Position numbers and translations under genes: made by a program. Source: a bacterium (lineage in GTDB: Bacteria > Spirochaetota > Leptospiria > Leptospirales > Leptonemataceae). From it: a DNA stretch of 64,000 nt. Positions within the stretch are counted from its first letter, which is position 1, and the number at the start of each line of letters is the position of its first letter. Under the pieces are notes generated by a model that made no database searches, was not told where the DNA came from, and was given only the letters and a program-made list of their open reading frames with translations. Shown piece by piece: positions 42,358-51,471 of this stretch. Location of the stretch: the NCBI GenBank assembly GCA_024742665.1, contig JANSYA010000009.1, forward strand, positions 124,001 to 188,000, written 5' to 3'.

Positions 42358-44799
42358 TCAATGTACGGCGATTTTCGATTCGACGGCGGAATCTTTGAAG
42401 CTCTGCAGATCCCCCGCCGGCAGCGGTCGGCTGAAATAAAAGCCCTGGATGCGGTCGAGACCCAGGCCCCGGAGATACTCCATTTGCTCGCGGGTTTCCA
42501 CGCCCTCTACGATCGTGCGCAGCTTGAGCGCGCGGGCCAGAGCGTGAATCGCTTCGACGATCGCCTTGCTTTCGTTGCTGCCGGGCAGCTCCAGTACGAA
42601 AGATCGATCGATCTTAATGCAGTCGATGGGCAGTCGCTTGAGATGGCCCAGTGACGAGTAGCCGGTGCCGAAGTCGTCGAGGGAGATGTGGATGCCCAGC
42701 TCCGATAGCTGTCCCAGCAGGTGAATGGCCGTGTCGGTATTTTGCATGGCGGCGGTTTCCGTGATTTCCAGGTGCAGGGCTCCCGGCGGAATGCCGCTGT
42801 CGTCGAGGGCTTCGCGGACGGTCGGGCCGAGATTCGGATCGTGCAGTTGGTGCGCGGACAGATTCACCGACATGAACTGATCGGCGCGACCGTTCTTGTG
42901 TAATTCGCTCAGTTGAAAGCAGGCCGCGCGGAGGACGAAGCTGCCGATCGGAATGATCAGACCCATCTCTTCGGCCAGGGGGATGAACACGGCCGGCGAA
43001 ATCGGCCCACGTTCCGGATGAGTCCAGCGCAGCAGGGCTTCGTAGCCGGCGATAGCGCCGCGGTCCGCGTCGACGATCGGCTGGTACTGCACGGAAAGTT
43101 CGTCGCGGTCGATGGCCCGGCGCAAATTATTCTCTAAGGCGATGCGTTCGACCGCGCGCTTGTTGATTTCGGGCGTAAAGAACTGATAGTTGTTCCGGCC
43201 GCGTTCGCGGGCCTGCTGCATGGCGGCCTCGGCGAAGCGCGTGAGGCTCTGCCAGTCGTCGGTATCGTGGGGATAGACGCTGACGCCGATGCTCGCTCCG
43301 ATGTGAACCTCTAAGTGTTCGACGCGAATGGGCTCGCGCAGCGTATCCATGATGCGATTGATGGCGACGACCGCGCGCTCCGAGGAGCTCAGATCTTCTA
43401 AGATCAAAACGAATTCGTCGCCGCCGGCTCGCGCGACCATGTCTTCCGATCGCACGATCTGGCGCAGGCGGCGGCCGACCTGCCGGAGCACTTCGTCGCC
43501 CGTCTGATGGCCCAGGGCTTCGTTCACCGCTTTGAAACGATTCAGGTTGATAAAACAAACCCCGATGATCGCTTTGTTGCGGCGCGCTTTCTTCAGACTC
43601 TGCTGCAGAGTTTCGCGAAACAGGAAGCGGTTGGGCAAATCGGTCAGCGTATCGTGGGTCGCCATATAACTCAGGCGCTCTTCGAATTCTTTGCGTTTGC
43701 TGATGTCCGAGAATACGCCGATATAATTCGAAACGCGTCCGTCGTCGTCGCGCACGACGCTGATCGACAGCCACTCGGGATAGACTTCGCCGTCGCGGCG
43801 GCGATTCCAGATTTCGCCTTCCCAGCGTCCCTTCTCGTTCAGCTCGGTCCAGATATCGAGATAGAAACCGGGATCGTGCCGTCCCGAATTTAAAAAGCCC
43901 GGATTCTGGCCCATCGCCTGGTCTTCGTCGTAGCCGGTGATTTCGGTAAAGGCACGGTTCACCTGAATAATATTCTGCAGGCGGTCGGCGATCCACACGC
44001 CCTCCAGAGTGTTTTCGAAAACGCGGGCCGACAGCTTGATGTATTCTTCGGCGCGCCGGGAGTCCGTGACGTCGTTGATAATCCAGACGGAGGGGCTGCG
44101 CGGATCTTCGGGATGAATGACGCGGCCGGTTACGCGACACCAGCGTGTTTCCCCCGTGCCGGAGCGCAGTTCGATCTCTTCGTGGAATATGCCCCGCTGG
44201 TGCAGCTCTTCGCGAATGCGGCGGACGAAGGTGCGATACTGGATCGGGCTTTTGAACAGCAGGGAAACCGGCCGGCCGATCGCCTGGGATCGCGAGAGCT
44301 CGAAGCAATCTTCGAAAGCCCGGTTCAGACGAAAGATGCGATTGCGCTGGAGCAGCACGACTCCGGCGGGCACGTTTTCGAGAATTATATTCATCTCGGC
44401 CATGGTTTCCGAAAGGTGCTGTTCGACGCTGTGGTCCATCAGCGCCATTTCGATGGCGATTTGCAGCTCTTCCCGATTGAAGGGTTTGACCAGATAGCCG
44501 AAGGGCTGGGTCTTCTTCGCGCGCAAGAAGGTCGCGCGGTCGGTGTGGGTCGTCGCGAAGACGATCGGAATGCGATACTCCTGGCGGATCCGGTCGGCGG
44601 CTTCGATGCCGTCCATCTCGCCGTTCAGGCTGATGTCCATCAGGATCAGATCCGGCTGGAGCGCGCCGGCCTGTTCGACGGCCTCTGCGCCGCTTTCGAC
44701 GGAAGCCACGGCCGTGTAGCCGATCGTCTGCAGGTGGCGGGCGACCGCGACCTTTTGCACCGGGTCGTCTTCGACGATCAGGATTCGGTTTCTAGTCAT
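42358..44799 (-). CDS. Response regulator with PAS, GGDEF and EAL domains
   Basis: The 813-residue protein has a receiver domain (VEDD, phospho-acceptor Asp in ILMDISL, FATTHTD, LVKPF), two PAS domains (about 135-250 and 260-380), a GGDEF domain and an EAL domain. The EAL part is intact: YEALLRW, VNLSAHQL, LEITETAA, SLDDFGTGYSSL, IKIDRSF, EGVETREQ, so phosphodiesterase activity on c-di-GMP is expected. The GGDEF motif itself is intact and preceded by an RSED inhibitory site, but the metal-binding FxDLD segment is FINLNRFK and the following ND is NE, so synthase activity is doubtful. Confidence 0.92.
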   Translation of the reverse strand: MTRNRILIVEDDPVQKVAVARHLQTIGYTAVASVESGAEAVEQAGALQPDLILMDISLNGEMDGIEAADRIRQEYRIPIVFATTHTDRATFLRAKKTQPFGYLVKPFNREELQIAIEMALMDHSVEQHLSETMAEMNIILENVPAGVVLLQRNRIFRLNRAFEDCFELSRSQAIGRPVSLLFKSPIQYRTFVRRIREELHQRGIFHEEIELRSGTGETRWCRVTGRVIHPEDPRSPSVWIINDVTDSRRAEEYIKLSARVFENTLEGVWIADRLQNIIQVNRAFTEITGYDEDQAMGQNPGFLNSGRHDPGFYLDIWTELNEKGRWEGEIWNRRRDGEVYPEWLSISVVRDDDGRVSNYIGVFSDISKRKEFEERLSYMATHDTLTDLPNRFLFRETLQQSLKKARRNKAIIGVCFINLNRFKAVNEALGHQTGDEVLRQVGRRLRQIVRSEDMVARAGGDEFVLILEDLSSSERAVVAINRIMDTLREPIRVEHLEVHIGASIGVSVYPHDTDDWQSLTRFAEAAMQQARERGRNNYQFFTPEINKRAVERIALENNLRRAIDRDELSVQYQPIVDADRGAIAGYEALLRWTHPERGPISPAVFIPLAEEMGLIIPIGSFVLRAACFQLSELHKNGRADQFMSVNLSAHQLHDPNLGPTVREALDDSGIPPGALHLEITETAAMQNTDTAIHLLGQLSELGIHISLDDFGTGYSSLGHLKRLPIDCIKIDRSFVLELPGSNESKAIVEAIHALARALKLRTIVEGVETREQMEYLRGLGLDRIQGFYFSRPLPAGDLQSFKDSAVESKIAVH

Positions 44800-44823
44800 G
44801 TCCCGCCGCCATGTAAACCAGTG

Positions 44824-44832
44824 TGCTATAAT
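44824..44832 (+). promoter_or_regulatory. Extended -10 promoter for htpG
   Basis: TGCTATAAT (TGn plus a perfect TATAAT) ends 27 bases before the htpG TTG start. No good -35 is visible, which is usual for extended -10 promoters. An AGAGGA ribosome binding site at 44848-44853 follows. Confidence 0.65.
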
Positions 44833-44859
44833 GGAAGTAATTCGGCGAGAGGAATTTAG

Positions 44860-46809
44860 TTGACTCGCAGGCTGGCATGTGGGTTTCGGCTGAGTATGGA
44901 AAAAGGCAAGCTTTCAGTTCACACAGAAAACATTTTACCCATCATCAAGAAATGGCTCTACTCTGAGAAAGAAATATTCTTAAGGGAGCTCGTCTCCAAT
45001 GCACTCGATGCGATCAATAAAGTCAAGAAAGTCGCGCTGACCGAGGACATTCGGGACGCCGACGACGATGAATACGTGATCGACATTCGTATCGACCGGG
45101 AGCAGGGCGAACTCATCATCGAAGACAACGGGATCGGGCTCACCGCGGAAGAAATCAAGAAGTATATCACTCAGATCGCATTTTCCGGCGCCGAAGAATT
45201 CGTGAAACAATATGAAGAGGGCGGCGATAAAAGCAAGTCCGGCATTATCGGCAACTTCGGCCTGGGGTTTTATTCATCGTTCATGGTCGCCAGTCGCGTC
45301 GAGATCGACAGCCTGAGCTACCGCACGGACGCCCAGGCCGCGCGCTGGAGCAGCGACGGCGGCGAAGAATACGAGATCGGGGAAGGGACGCGCACCAAAC
45401 GCGGGACCTCGATCAAGCTGATCCTCGAAGAAGAAGACAAGAACTTACTGGATAAGGTCAGCATTAACGATCTGGTGCGCAAGTACTGCGATTTTATGCC
45501 GGTCATCATTCGCGTCGACGGCACCCAGACCAATCGCGAAAACCCGCTCTGGACGAAGCAGCCTTCGCAGCTGAAGAAAGAAGATTATGTCGAGTTCTAT
45601 CGCTACCTGTATCCGAACCAGGGCGATCCGCTGTTCTATATTCATCTGAACGTAGATCATCCCTTTCATCTGCAGGGCATTCTGTATTTTCCGCGCCTGG
45701 CTCACGAGATGGAGCTGAATCAGAGCGAGGTGAAGATCTACTGCAAGCAGGTCTTCGTCACCGGCGAAGCCCAGGATCTGATCCCGAAATTTTTGACCGT
45801 GCTGCAGGGCGTGATCGATATGCCCGACCTGCCGCTGAACGTTTCGCGTTCCTATTTGCAAAGCGACGGCCAGGTTCGTAAGATCGCCTCGCATATTGTT
45901 AAGAAAGTCGCCGACCGCCTGGTCGAAGAAAATAAGAAGTCGCCCGATTATTATCGCGAGATCTGGAAGGACATCGCGCCCTTCGTCAAGTACGGCATGC
46001 TGAACGACGAACGCTTTTACGAGCAGGCCCAGTCCGCGCTGCTGTTCCAGCTCGCCGATACCACTGCCGCGAATGCGGCCGGTGACGCGGACGCCGGCGA
46101 TTCGCAAGACGGGGAATCCGCAGCGACGAAGAGCGTCTTCACGACGATCGAAGATTATGTCGCGGCGAACAAAGATAAGCTCGAAAATAAAATCCTGTAC
46201 GTTTCGGATCTGCGAACTCAGGCCGGGGCGTTGAAATTGCTGCAGCAGCAGGGCATTCAGGTCCTGCTGATGGACAGTATGATCGATACGCACTTCATGC
46301 AGTTCCTGGAAATGAAGTATCCGGATTATAAATTCGCCCGGGCCGACGCCGAAGTTTCGGATCACATCGTGGATAAAGAAGCGACAGCCGGCCTGACTGA
46401 CGCGGACGGCAAAGACCTGGACGCGCGGGTTTCGGAAGTCTTCAAAAAGGCCATCGGCGACGAAAAGGTTACAGTCCAGGTGGAAACCCTGAAAGACGAC
46501 GACCTGCCGGCGTTGATCCTGTTGCCCGAGCAGATGCGGCGTTTTTCCGAGATGGCCGCCGCCATGTCGGGCGGTCGCACGGCGCCGCAGTTCCCGGCGG
46601 AACATACGCTGCTGTTAAACCGTAAAAACCGCATTATCGCGGCCCTCGGCGCGCCCGCATTAATCACAGGCGACGCCGGCGAATCCAAACAAGAACTCAC
46701 CGCGAAGCATGTGTATAACCTGGCGCGACTCGCGCAGGGCGGCGTCGGTCCCGACGACTTAGAAGGATTCTTAAAAGGCTCCTACGAGTTGCTGAACAAA
46801 ATCGTATGA
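44860..46809 (+). CDS. htpG: Hsp90 chaperone HtpG
   Basis: The 649-residue ATP-dependent chaperone shows all family blocks: SNALDAINKVKK, IEDNGIGLTAEEIKKYI, IGNFGLGFYSSFMVA, GTSIKLIL and LPLNVSRSYLQSD. An AGAGGA site 6 bases before a TTG at 44860 supports that start, giving 12 residues before the usual MEKGKLSVH; the ATG at 44896 lacks a ribosome binding site. The middle domain has an Ala/Asp/Gly-rich insert near residue 405. A consensus -10 lies just upstream and a hairpin terminator just downstream, so it is monocistronic. Confidence 0.96.
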   Translation: MTRRLACGFRLSMEKGKLSVHTENILPIIKKWLYSEKEIFLRELVSNALDAINKVKKVALTEDIRDADDDEYVIDIRIDREQGELIIEDNGIGLTAEEIKKYITQIAFSGAEEFVKQYEEGGDKSKSGIIGNFGLGFYSSFMVASRVEIDSLSYRTDAQAARWSSDGGEEYEIGEGTRTKRGTSIKLILEEEDKNLLDKVSINDLVRKYCDFMPVIIRVDGTQTNRENPLWTKQPSQLKKEDYVEFYRYLYPNQGDPLFYIHLNVDHPFHLQGILYFPRLAHEMELNQSEVKIYCKQVFVTGEAQDLIPKFLTVLQGVIDMPDLPLNVSRSYLQSDGQVRKIASHIVKKVADRLVEENKKSPDYYREIWKDIAPFVKYGMLNDERFYEQAQSALLFQLADTTAANAAGDADAGDSQDGESAATKSVFTTIEDYVAANKDKLENKILYVSDLRTQAGALKLLQQQGIQVLLMDSMIDTHFMQFLEMKYPDYKFARADAEVSDHIVDKEATAGLTDADGKDLDARVSEVFKKAIGDEKVTVQVETLKDDDLPALILLPEQMRRFSEMAAAMSGGRTAPQFPAEHTLLLNRKNRIIAALGAPALITGDAGESKQELTAKHVYNLARLAQGGVGPDDLEGFLKGSYELLNKIV

Positions 46810-46845
46810 AACTGTAAAATTATTCAGAAACGAGTCTTAGAGTTA

Positions 46846-46881
46846 CGCGAAAGCGATGATATGTCTCTTTCGCGCATCTTT
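46846..46881 (+). terminator. Probable terminator after htpG
   Basis: CGCGAAAG and CTTTCGCG form an 8-bp stem with a 13-base loop, followed three bases later by CTTTTT. A second overlapping hairpin (CATCTT/AAGATG) extends to about 46894. Confidence 0.55.
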
Positions 46882-46945
46882 TTCGCGCGAAGATGAACGT
46901 CGTTCGTGAATTTTTAGTTGTATTCTTTTAGAGTCCCTTTCGCAT

Positions 46946-48397
46946 GTGGGGATGGGAGGCGCTAATGCTTATACTCAGCTTCGCGCTCCCGTCTTCGCGG
47001 CGGCTTCGATCATTATTTATATTTTGATCGGAGCGACGGCCTGCGTCCCGGCGCTGCCGGGTCAGTGCGATTCCTGTTCTTATGTCGCAGCGCTGATTCA
47101 GAATCCCGTCGCAACGGCGGACTCGCCCACGACGACGCCGACCGCTGCGAGTCAGGGCACAGCCTGTTCGCTGAATGCGGGCACCGGCACGATTTCAGAT
47201 TCCGAATCGGGCTTCGAGATCACGAGCGCGGCCAGCGGCGGTCCGGACGGAGCCATCGCGATCGTCGCCGACTACGATAGCATTTACGTCGGCGGCTTCG
47301 AGACGGTTTCGCCCGGCGACACCGCCTGGCGCGTCGAAAAGCGCAGCCGTGTTGACGGCGCTCTGGACCCGGCTTTCGGCACCGGCGGCGTCATTACATC
47401 GAATCCGAGCGGGGCAGTGGACCTGATCAACGATCTGGCGATCGACGAGAGCGGAATTTATCTGGTCGGCGCGGATCGATCTCTGGGTGCAGCGAACGGG
47501 CAGTGGCGGATGGAAAAACGAGATCGCACGACCGGCGCCCTGATCGCCGGCTTCGGCGTCGGCGGAGTCGTGCAGAGCAACCTGGTGACTCGCGACGATT
47601 TTCCGAACGGCGTCGCGATCGACGCCAGCGGTCTTTATGCCGTCGGCTTTCGCGAAGTCAGTCCCGGCCAAAAAGAATGGCGCATCGAAAAGCGTGATTT
47701 GACGACCGGGAATTTGATCCCCGCCTTTAACGGGGGCGGGTTTATCGACGCGCCCGCGGGCGCCGGCACGCAGACCCAGGCCCGTTCGCTCGCTCTGGAC
47801 GCGAGCTTCATGTACGTCGTCGGCGTAAGTCTCGCCGGGAATAATCAGTGGCGCATTGAAAAACGCAATCTGAGCGACGGCGCGCTGGTGACCGCCTTCG
47901 ACGGCGACGGGGTGCTGGACAGCAATCCCGGTCCCACATCCGACGAAGGCCTGTCGATTCAGGTCGACGCGAATTTCGTTTATACCTCGGGTACCGATCA
48001 GACCGGCGCCGGGCAGTTCCGCATAGAGAAGCGCGATATTACGACCGGCGTCCTGGACACGGCTTTCGATACGGACGGGATTCTGGAAATAAATCCCTCG
48101 CCGACGGGGGACCGAATCCAGGCCCTGGCGCTCGATACGAATAATATCTACTTCGCCGGCTTTGATAACGTCGCTGTGGACGCGCAGATCAACCTCTCAA
48201 AATATACGAAGGCCGCCGGAACCGCGGTCACCGCTTTCGACGGCGACGGCAGCCTGCAGATCAATCCAACTGCCGGTAACGATCAATTCAACGATCTGTG
48301 CGTCGATAGCAGCTTCGTATACGCCATTGGCGATACTGGCACCGGTCCCGCTCAGGACTGGTACATCCTCAAGCGCAACAGAACGACCGGACTCTGA
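46946..48397 (+). CDS. Delta-60-repeat-like lipoprotein
   Basis: The 483-residue lipoprotein has a hydrophobic signal with lipobox GATAC, a Thr/Ala-rich linker, then six repeats of about 55 residues. Each repeat ends in a block such as LDPAFGTGGVI, LIPAFNGGGFI or LVTAFDGDGVL and contains WRIEKRDLTTG, resembling delta-60 repeats that form beta-propeller-like solenoids. The start is GTG 46946 or ATG 46952; a strong GGGAGG site serves an ATG at 46965 in the wrong frame, so the start remains unsure. Probably surface-exposed. Confidence 0.78.
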   Translation: MGMGGANAYTQLRAPVFAAASIIIYILIGATACVPALPGQCDSCSYVAALIQNPVATADSPTTTPTAASQGTACSLNAGTGTISDSESGFEITSAASGGPDGAIAIVADYDSIYVGGFETVSPGDTAWRVEKRSRVDGALDPAFGTGGVITSNPSGAVDLINDLAIDESGIYLVGADRSLGAANGQWRMEKRDRTTGALIAGFGVGGVVQSNLVTRDDFPNGVAIDASGLYAVGFREVSPGQKEWRIEKRDLTTGNLIPAFNGGGFIDAPAGAGTQTQARSLALDASFMYVVGVSLAGNNQWRIEKRNLSDGALVTAFDGDGVLDSNPGPTSDEGLSIQVDANFVYTSGTDQTGAGQFRIEKRDITTGVLDTAFDTDGILEINPSPTGDRIQALALDTNNIYFAGFDNVAVDAQINLSKYTKAAGTAVTAFDGDGSLQINPTAGNDQFNDLCVDSSFVYAIGDTGTGPAQDWYILKRNRTTGL

Positions 48398-48512
48398 TTC
48401 GTGCCGATCCCGGGGCTCCGCCAATTCCCCGCGACGGCCCCGGGTGAGAACTTCCGTGTCTATCGCTGTTAGAATGTACTTGCACTGACGCGGCGTCATT
48501 CTTTCATGCGCC

Positions 48513-49214
48513 ATGCTGTTCGAATACGACGAGCATCCTGGCAAGACCATGTGGGCTTCGTGGACCCTGGGATTTATTGGCCGCAGCGTGATGCGCCTGG
48601 CCTATCAGATCCGGATCATTCCACCGCCCGACCCGCAGCGCACGGGGCCGGTGTTGATCATATCGAAGCACTCCACCGAAATCGACATCCCCCTGGGATA
48701 CAACGCCATGCTACAGGCCTTCGGCCGCCACGCCTGGTGCGTGATGAAAGCGAGTCTGGCGCGCTGGTTCTATCTGGGCTTTTTCTGGAAGATCGGCGGC
48801 ATCCCGCTGGATCGCGACAACCCCGAGAAAAGCAAACGCTATCTGCAGTTCGCCAAAAAGAAGCTCTACGATTTGGAAGCGGGTCCGGGCGCCGGCAATA
48901 TGCTGGTGCTCTTTCCCGAGCAGACCACCTTCATGCGCGCGATGGGCGAAGGCAAGGTGCCCGGTTTTCGTTTCATCGCCGGCAAACCCGCCGAACCCCT
49001 GGCGTGTTATCCGGTCGGCTTTCGCTACGAAAAAAGAAAATTTCTCCGTACGAAAGTGGAAATCGAATTCGGCGAAGCGATGTACTATACGAAGCAGGAC
49101 GATCCGGCGGAATTTCTGCATCGGATTATGAGCGAAGTGGCGCGCCTCTCGGGGCTGACGTACGATTTCGCGCCGCCGGAGAAGAAAAAAGTCAAAGCCC
49201 GCGCCGGCGAATAA
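48513..49214 (+). CDS. 1-acylglycerol-3-phosphate acyltransferase-like (PlsC family)
   Basis: The 233-residue protein carries the acyltransferase HX4D motif in SKHSTEIDIPLG, then GGIPLDRDNPEKSKRYL and FPEQTTF, which stands for the usual FPEGTR. A short hydrophobic N-terminal stretch anchors it to the membrane. It acylates a glycerolipid or related acceptor. The Gly-to-Gln and Arg-to-Phe changes in the third block suggest a non-standard acceptor. The Lgt-like gene follows 70 bases on. Confidence 0.82.
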   Translation: MLFEYDEHPGKTMWASWTLGFIGRSVMRLAYQIRIIPPPDPQRTGPVLIISKHSTEIDIPLGYNAMLQAFGRHAWCVMKASLARWFYLGFFWKIGGIPLDRDNPEKSKRYLQFAKKKLYDLEAGPGAGNMLVLFPEQTTFMRAMGEGKVPGFRFIAGKPAEPLACYPVGFRYEKRKFLRTKVEIEFGEAMYYTKQDDPAEFLHRIMSEVARLSGLTYDFAPPEKKKVKARAGE

Positions 49215-49284
49215 TTCCTTTCATTCTTTCTTCGTGGACCGCCGGGCCCCGGGGCGAAACCCTGGCTCGCGCAGGCACTCGTTT

Positions 49285-50307
49285 ATGTTTCCTCTCTATA
49301 TTGATTTACATTTTTTAACGATCACCATCGAAGGGCTCTTCGCCGTCGGCACGCTGATCATCGGCTTCTTTTATCAGCGCTACAATTCGCTCAAGGCTGG
49401 CTACTCCAACGACTGGTTTGTTTCCGCCTATACCTTCGCGATCCTGACGGGCATGTTGTTTGCGCGACTGTTCCACTTCATGTTCTGGGATACGGATCGT
49501 TTCCTGGCCAACCCGCTGATCATCATTCAGGGCGGCGGCGGAATGGCGGTGCTGGGCGCGACGATCGGCACCGGCCTGGGCGGCTGGATCTACTCTCGCA
49601 TGACCGGCGTGAATTTTCTGCACTGGTGCGACGGGCTGATGGCGCCGATCTGCATTTGCCTGGCGATCGGCCGTGTCGCCTGCTTCGCGAACGGCGACGC
49701 GTACGGCATGCCGACCGGCAGCGCGCTCGGTATGACCTTTTCCGAGGCCAGCGTCGATTGGACCATCGAGTGGCGGCGCCTGCATCATCTATACGCGAAT
49801 CATGAAAACCCCCTGGCGGCGATTTCGCAGATCTTTCGCGGCTATGTGAACCTGGGAGATATTCCGCTGCCCGCCGCACTTGAACATCTGCGAGCCGAGG
49901 GCGTTCAAAACCTGGCCGACCTGACGAAGTACTACCCGCCCCAGGCGACCGGCGACTACGTCAGCGTGCTGGAAGAGAAGGGTCTGCGGCCCTTTCCTGT
50001 GGTCTATCCGCCGGTTCACGCAACACAGCTCTACGAATTCGCGATTATGTTCGTCGCGTTCTTGATCGTGCTCAGGCTACAGAAAGCCGAGTGGGCGCGC
50101 CAGAAATTGTTTTTCATCTTCTGGATCCTGTACGGCGTCAATCGCCTGGTGATCGAGACCCTGCGCTTCGATCGCAACGTCGCCTTCGGTTCGTTAACAT
50201 ACGCTCAGGTGATCTCAATCGGCCTCGTGATCTTCGGCGTCGCCGGCACGGTCTATACGATCTATCGCTGGCGCGATAGTGGTCCGCCCGAGCCGGTGCT
50301 GAAATAA
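49285..50307 (+). CDS. lgt: Prolipoprotein diacylglyceryl transferase-like protein
   Basis: The 340-residue protein has about seven membrane helices. It matches Lgt in order: GGMAVLGATIG, GRVACFANGDAYGMPT (Lgt Arg/Asn signature), HATQLYEF and ILYGVNRLVIETLRFD (essential Arg...Glu). Lgt attaches diacylglycerol to lipobox cysteines, consistent with the many lipoproteins here. Where E. coli Lgt has the important His in GGMSFHGGLIG, this protein has Leu, as some families vary there. An extra loop of about 65 residues precedes HATQ. It may be the main Lgt or a paralogue. Confidence 0.8.
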   Translation: MFPLYIDLHFLTITIEGLFAVGTLIIGFFYQRYNSLKAGYSNDWFVSAYTFAILTGMLFARLFHFMFWDTDRFLANPLIIIQGGGGMAVLGATIGTGLGGWIYSRMTGVNFLHWCDGLMAPICICLAIGRVACFANGDAYGMPTGSALGMTFSEASVDWTIEWRRLHHLYANHENPLAAISQIFRGYVNLGDIPLPAALEHLRAEGVQNLADLTKYYPPQATGDYVSVLEEKGLRPFPVVYPPVHATQLYEFAIMFVAFLIVLRLQKAEWARQKLFFIFWILYGVNRLVIETLRFDRNVAFGSLTYAQVISIGLVIFGVAGTVYTIYRWRDSGPPEPVLK

Positions 50308-50412
50308 AACCGCCGCCGTGATCAATTCCGCCGACACTTCGCCTCTGATCGACATCGACGGGTTTCGCGACTGACAGCCCGGGCGATTGTCTGTTCGCAA
50401 GCCGGGCGGCGG

Positions 50413-50769
50413 CTAATTCCAGACTTTAAGAATCGCGGCGGGATCGCGAAAGCCGACCGTTACGCGTTCGCCGTCAGTGATCACCGGGCGTTTGACCAGT
50501 CGGCCGTTGCCCGCCAGTAATTTGACCAGCTCGCTTTCACTCTTCGATTTTAAGAGCTCGGCTCCGCCCAGTTTGCGATATTCCTGGCCGCTGGTATTCA
50601 ACAGCTGTTTCAGCTCCAGCTGCTCCGACTTCAGCCACTTCTTGATTTGCGCGGCGGCCGGCGGTTTTTCGGTGATGTCGATTTCCTGAAAGGCGACGCC
50701 CGCCTCGCCAAGGGCCTTGCGCGCTTTGCGACACGTCGAACAATTCGGGTACCAGTAAAACTTGATCAT
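50413..50769 (-). CDS. Spx/ArsC-like thioredoxin-fold protein
   Basis: The 118-residue protein starts MIKFYWYPNCSTCRKARKAL, with the CxxC of the Spx/MgsR/YffB group, and ends with VKRPVITDGERVTVGF, the conserved RP-containing block of arsenate-reductase-like proteins. It may be a glutathione- or thioredoxin-linked reductase or a stress regulator. AGGAAAG upstream supports the start. Located just downstream of maf on the same strand. Confidence 0.85.
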   Translation of the reverse strand: MIKFYWYPNCSTCRKARKALGEAGVAFQEIDITEKPPAAAQIKKWLKSEQLELKQLLNTSGQEYRKLGGAELLKSKSESELVKLLAGNGRLVKRPVITDGERVTVGFRDPAAILKVWN

Positions 50770-50806
50770 CAGGATGCTTTCCTTTTTTATTCGACGCTTC
50801 GCAATA

Positions 50807-51451
50807 TCAGCGCGCGAGCGGCCGGATTCCGAAGCGCTGCAGGAATTCGTAGAGCAGCGCCAGGGGCAGGCCGACGACATTCGAATAATCACCGTCGATT
50901 CCTTCAATCAAAAAGGCGCCGCGGCCCTGGATCGCGTAGCCGCCGGCCTTGTCCGCGCTTTCATCGGCGCTTAGATAGTCGTCAATATCCGCGTCGCTCA
51001 GAGTTCGCATGCGCACTTCCGTGCGACTGTGGCCAATGGCTTTGCGGCCGGGGCCGCCCGCCCGGTGGCGCTCGCGATCATCGTCCGCATGCCGATCTTC
51101 GTTCGCGCTCGCCAGCAGGCACAGCCCGGAATAGACGCTGTGGGTCCGTCCCGACAGGCGTTGCAAAAAGGCGCGGCTTTCGTCCGGGTTGCCGGGTTTG
51201 CCCAGGGCTTCGCCTTCCAGGAAGACCAGAGTGTCCGAACCGAGGACGACGGCGTCGCTTTCGCGATAGCGCGGCGCGACCGCTTCGGCTTTGCGCACGG
51301 CCAGGCTCTCGACGATCTGGCCCGGACTCAGTCGATCGTTTACGCTTTCGTCGACGTTCGGAACGTCGATCTGGAATGCAAGGCCCACCTGTTGCAACAG
51401 ATCGCGTCGTCGGGGCGAAGCTGAAGCGAGGATCAGTTGCGGTGCTGCCAT
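50807..51451 (-). CDS. maf: Maf-family nucleotide pyrophosphatase
   Basis: The 214-residue protein shows the Maf signature LILASASPRRRDLLQQVG at the N-terminus, VLGSDTLVFLEGEALGKP, the SGRTHSVYSGLCL block and DKAGGYAIQG near the end. Maf enzymes hydrolyse modified or canonical (d)TTP/UTP and prevent misincorporation. A 25-residue polar insert with many His/Arg/Asp sits mid-protein. It is divergent from the FGE gene, 20 bases apart. Confidence 0.93.
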   Translation of the reverse strand: MAAPQLILASASPRRRDLLQQVGLAFQIDVPNVDESVNDRLSPGQIVESLAVRKAEAVAPRYRESDAVVLGSDTLVFLEGEALGKPGNPDESRAFLQRLSGRTHSVYSGLCLLASANEDRHADDDRERHRAGGPGRKAIGHSRTEVRMRTLSDADIDDYLSADESADKAGGYAIQGRGAFLIEGIDGDYSNVVGLPLALLYEFLQRFGIRPLAR

Positions 51452-51471
51452 GGATTCAAGAACGTGGTCTT

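Noticed and set aside
46965..47027. ATG with strong GGGAGG site encoding a 20-residue peptide in another frame
   Set aside because: It stops after about 20 codons and overlaps the signal peptide of the delta-60-repeat lipoprotein; probably coincidental, though it leaves that gene's start uncertain.
50647..51471. Upstream extension of the FGE-type lipoprotein frame
   Set aside because: Shadow of maf and the Spx/ArsC-like gene on the opposite strand, with shadow-like Arg/Gly-rich composition.
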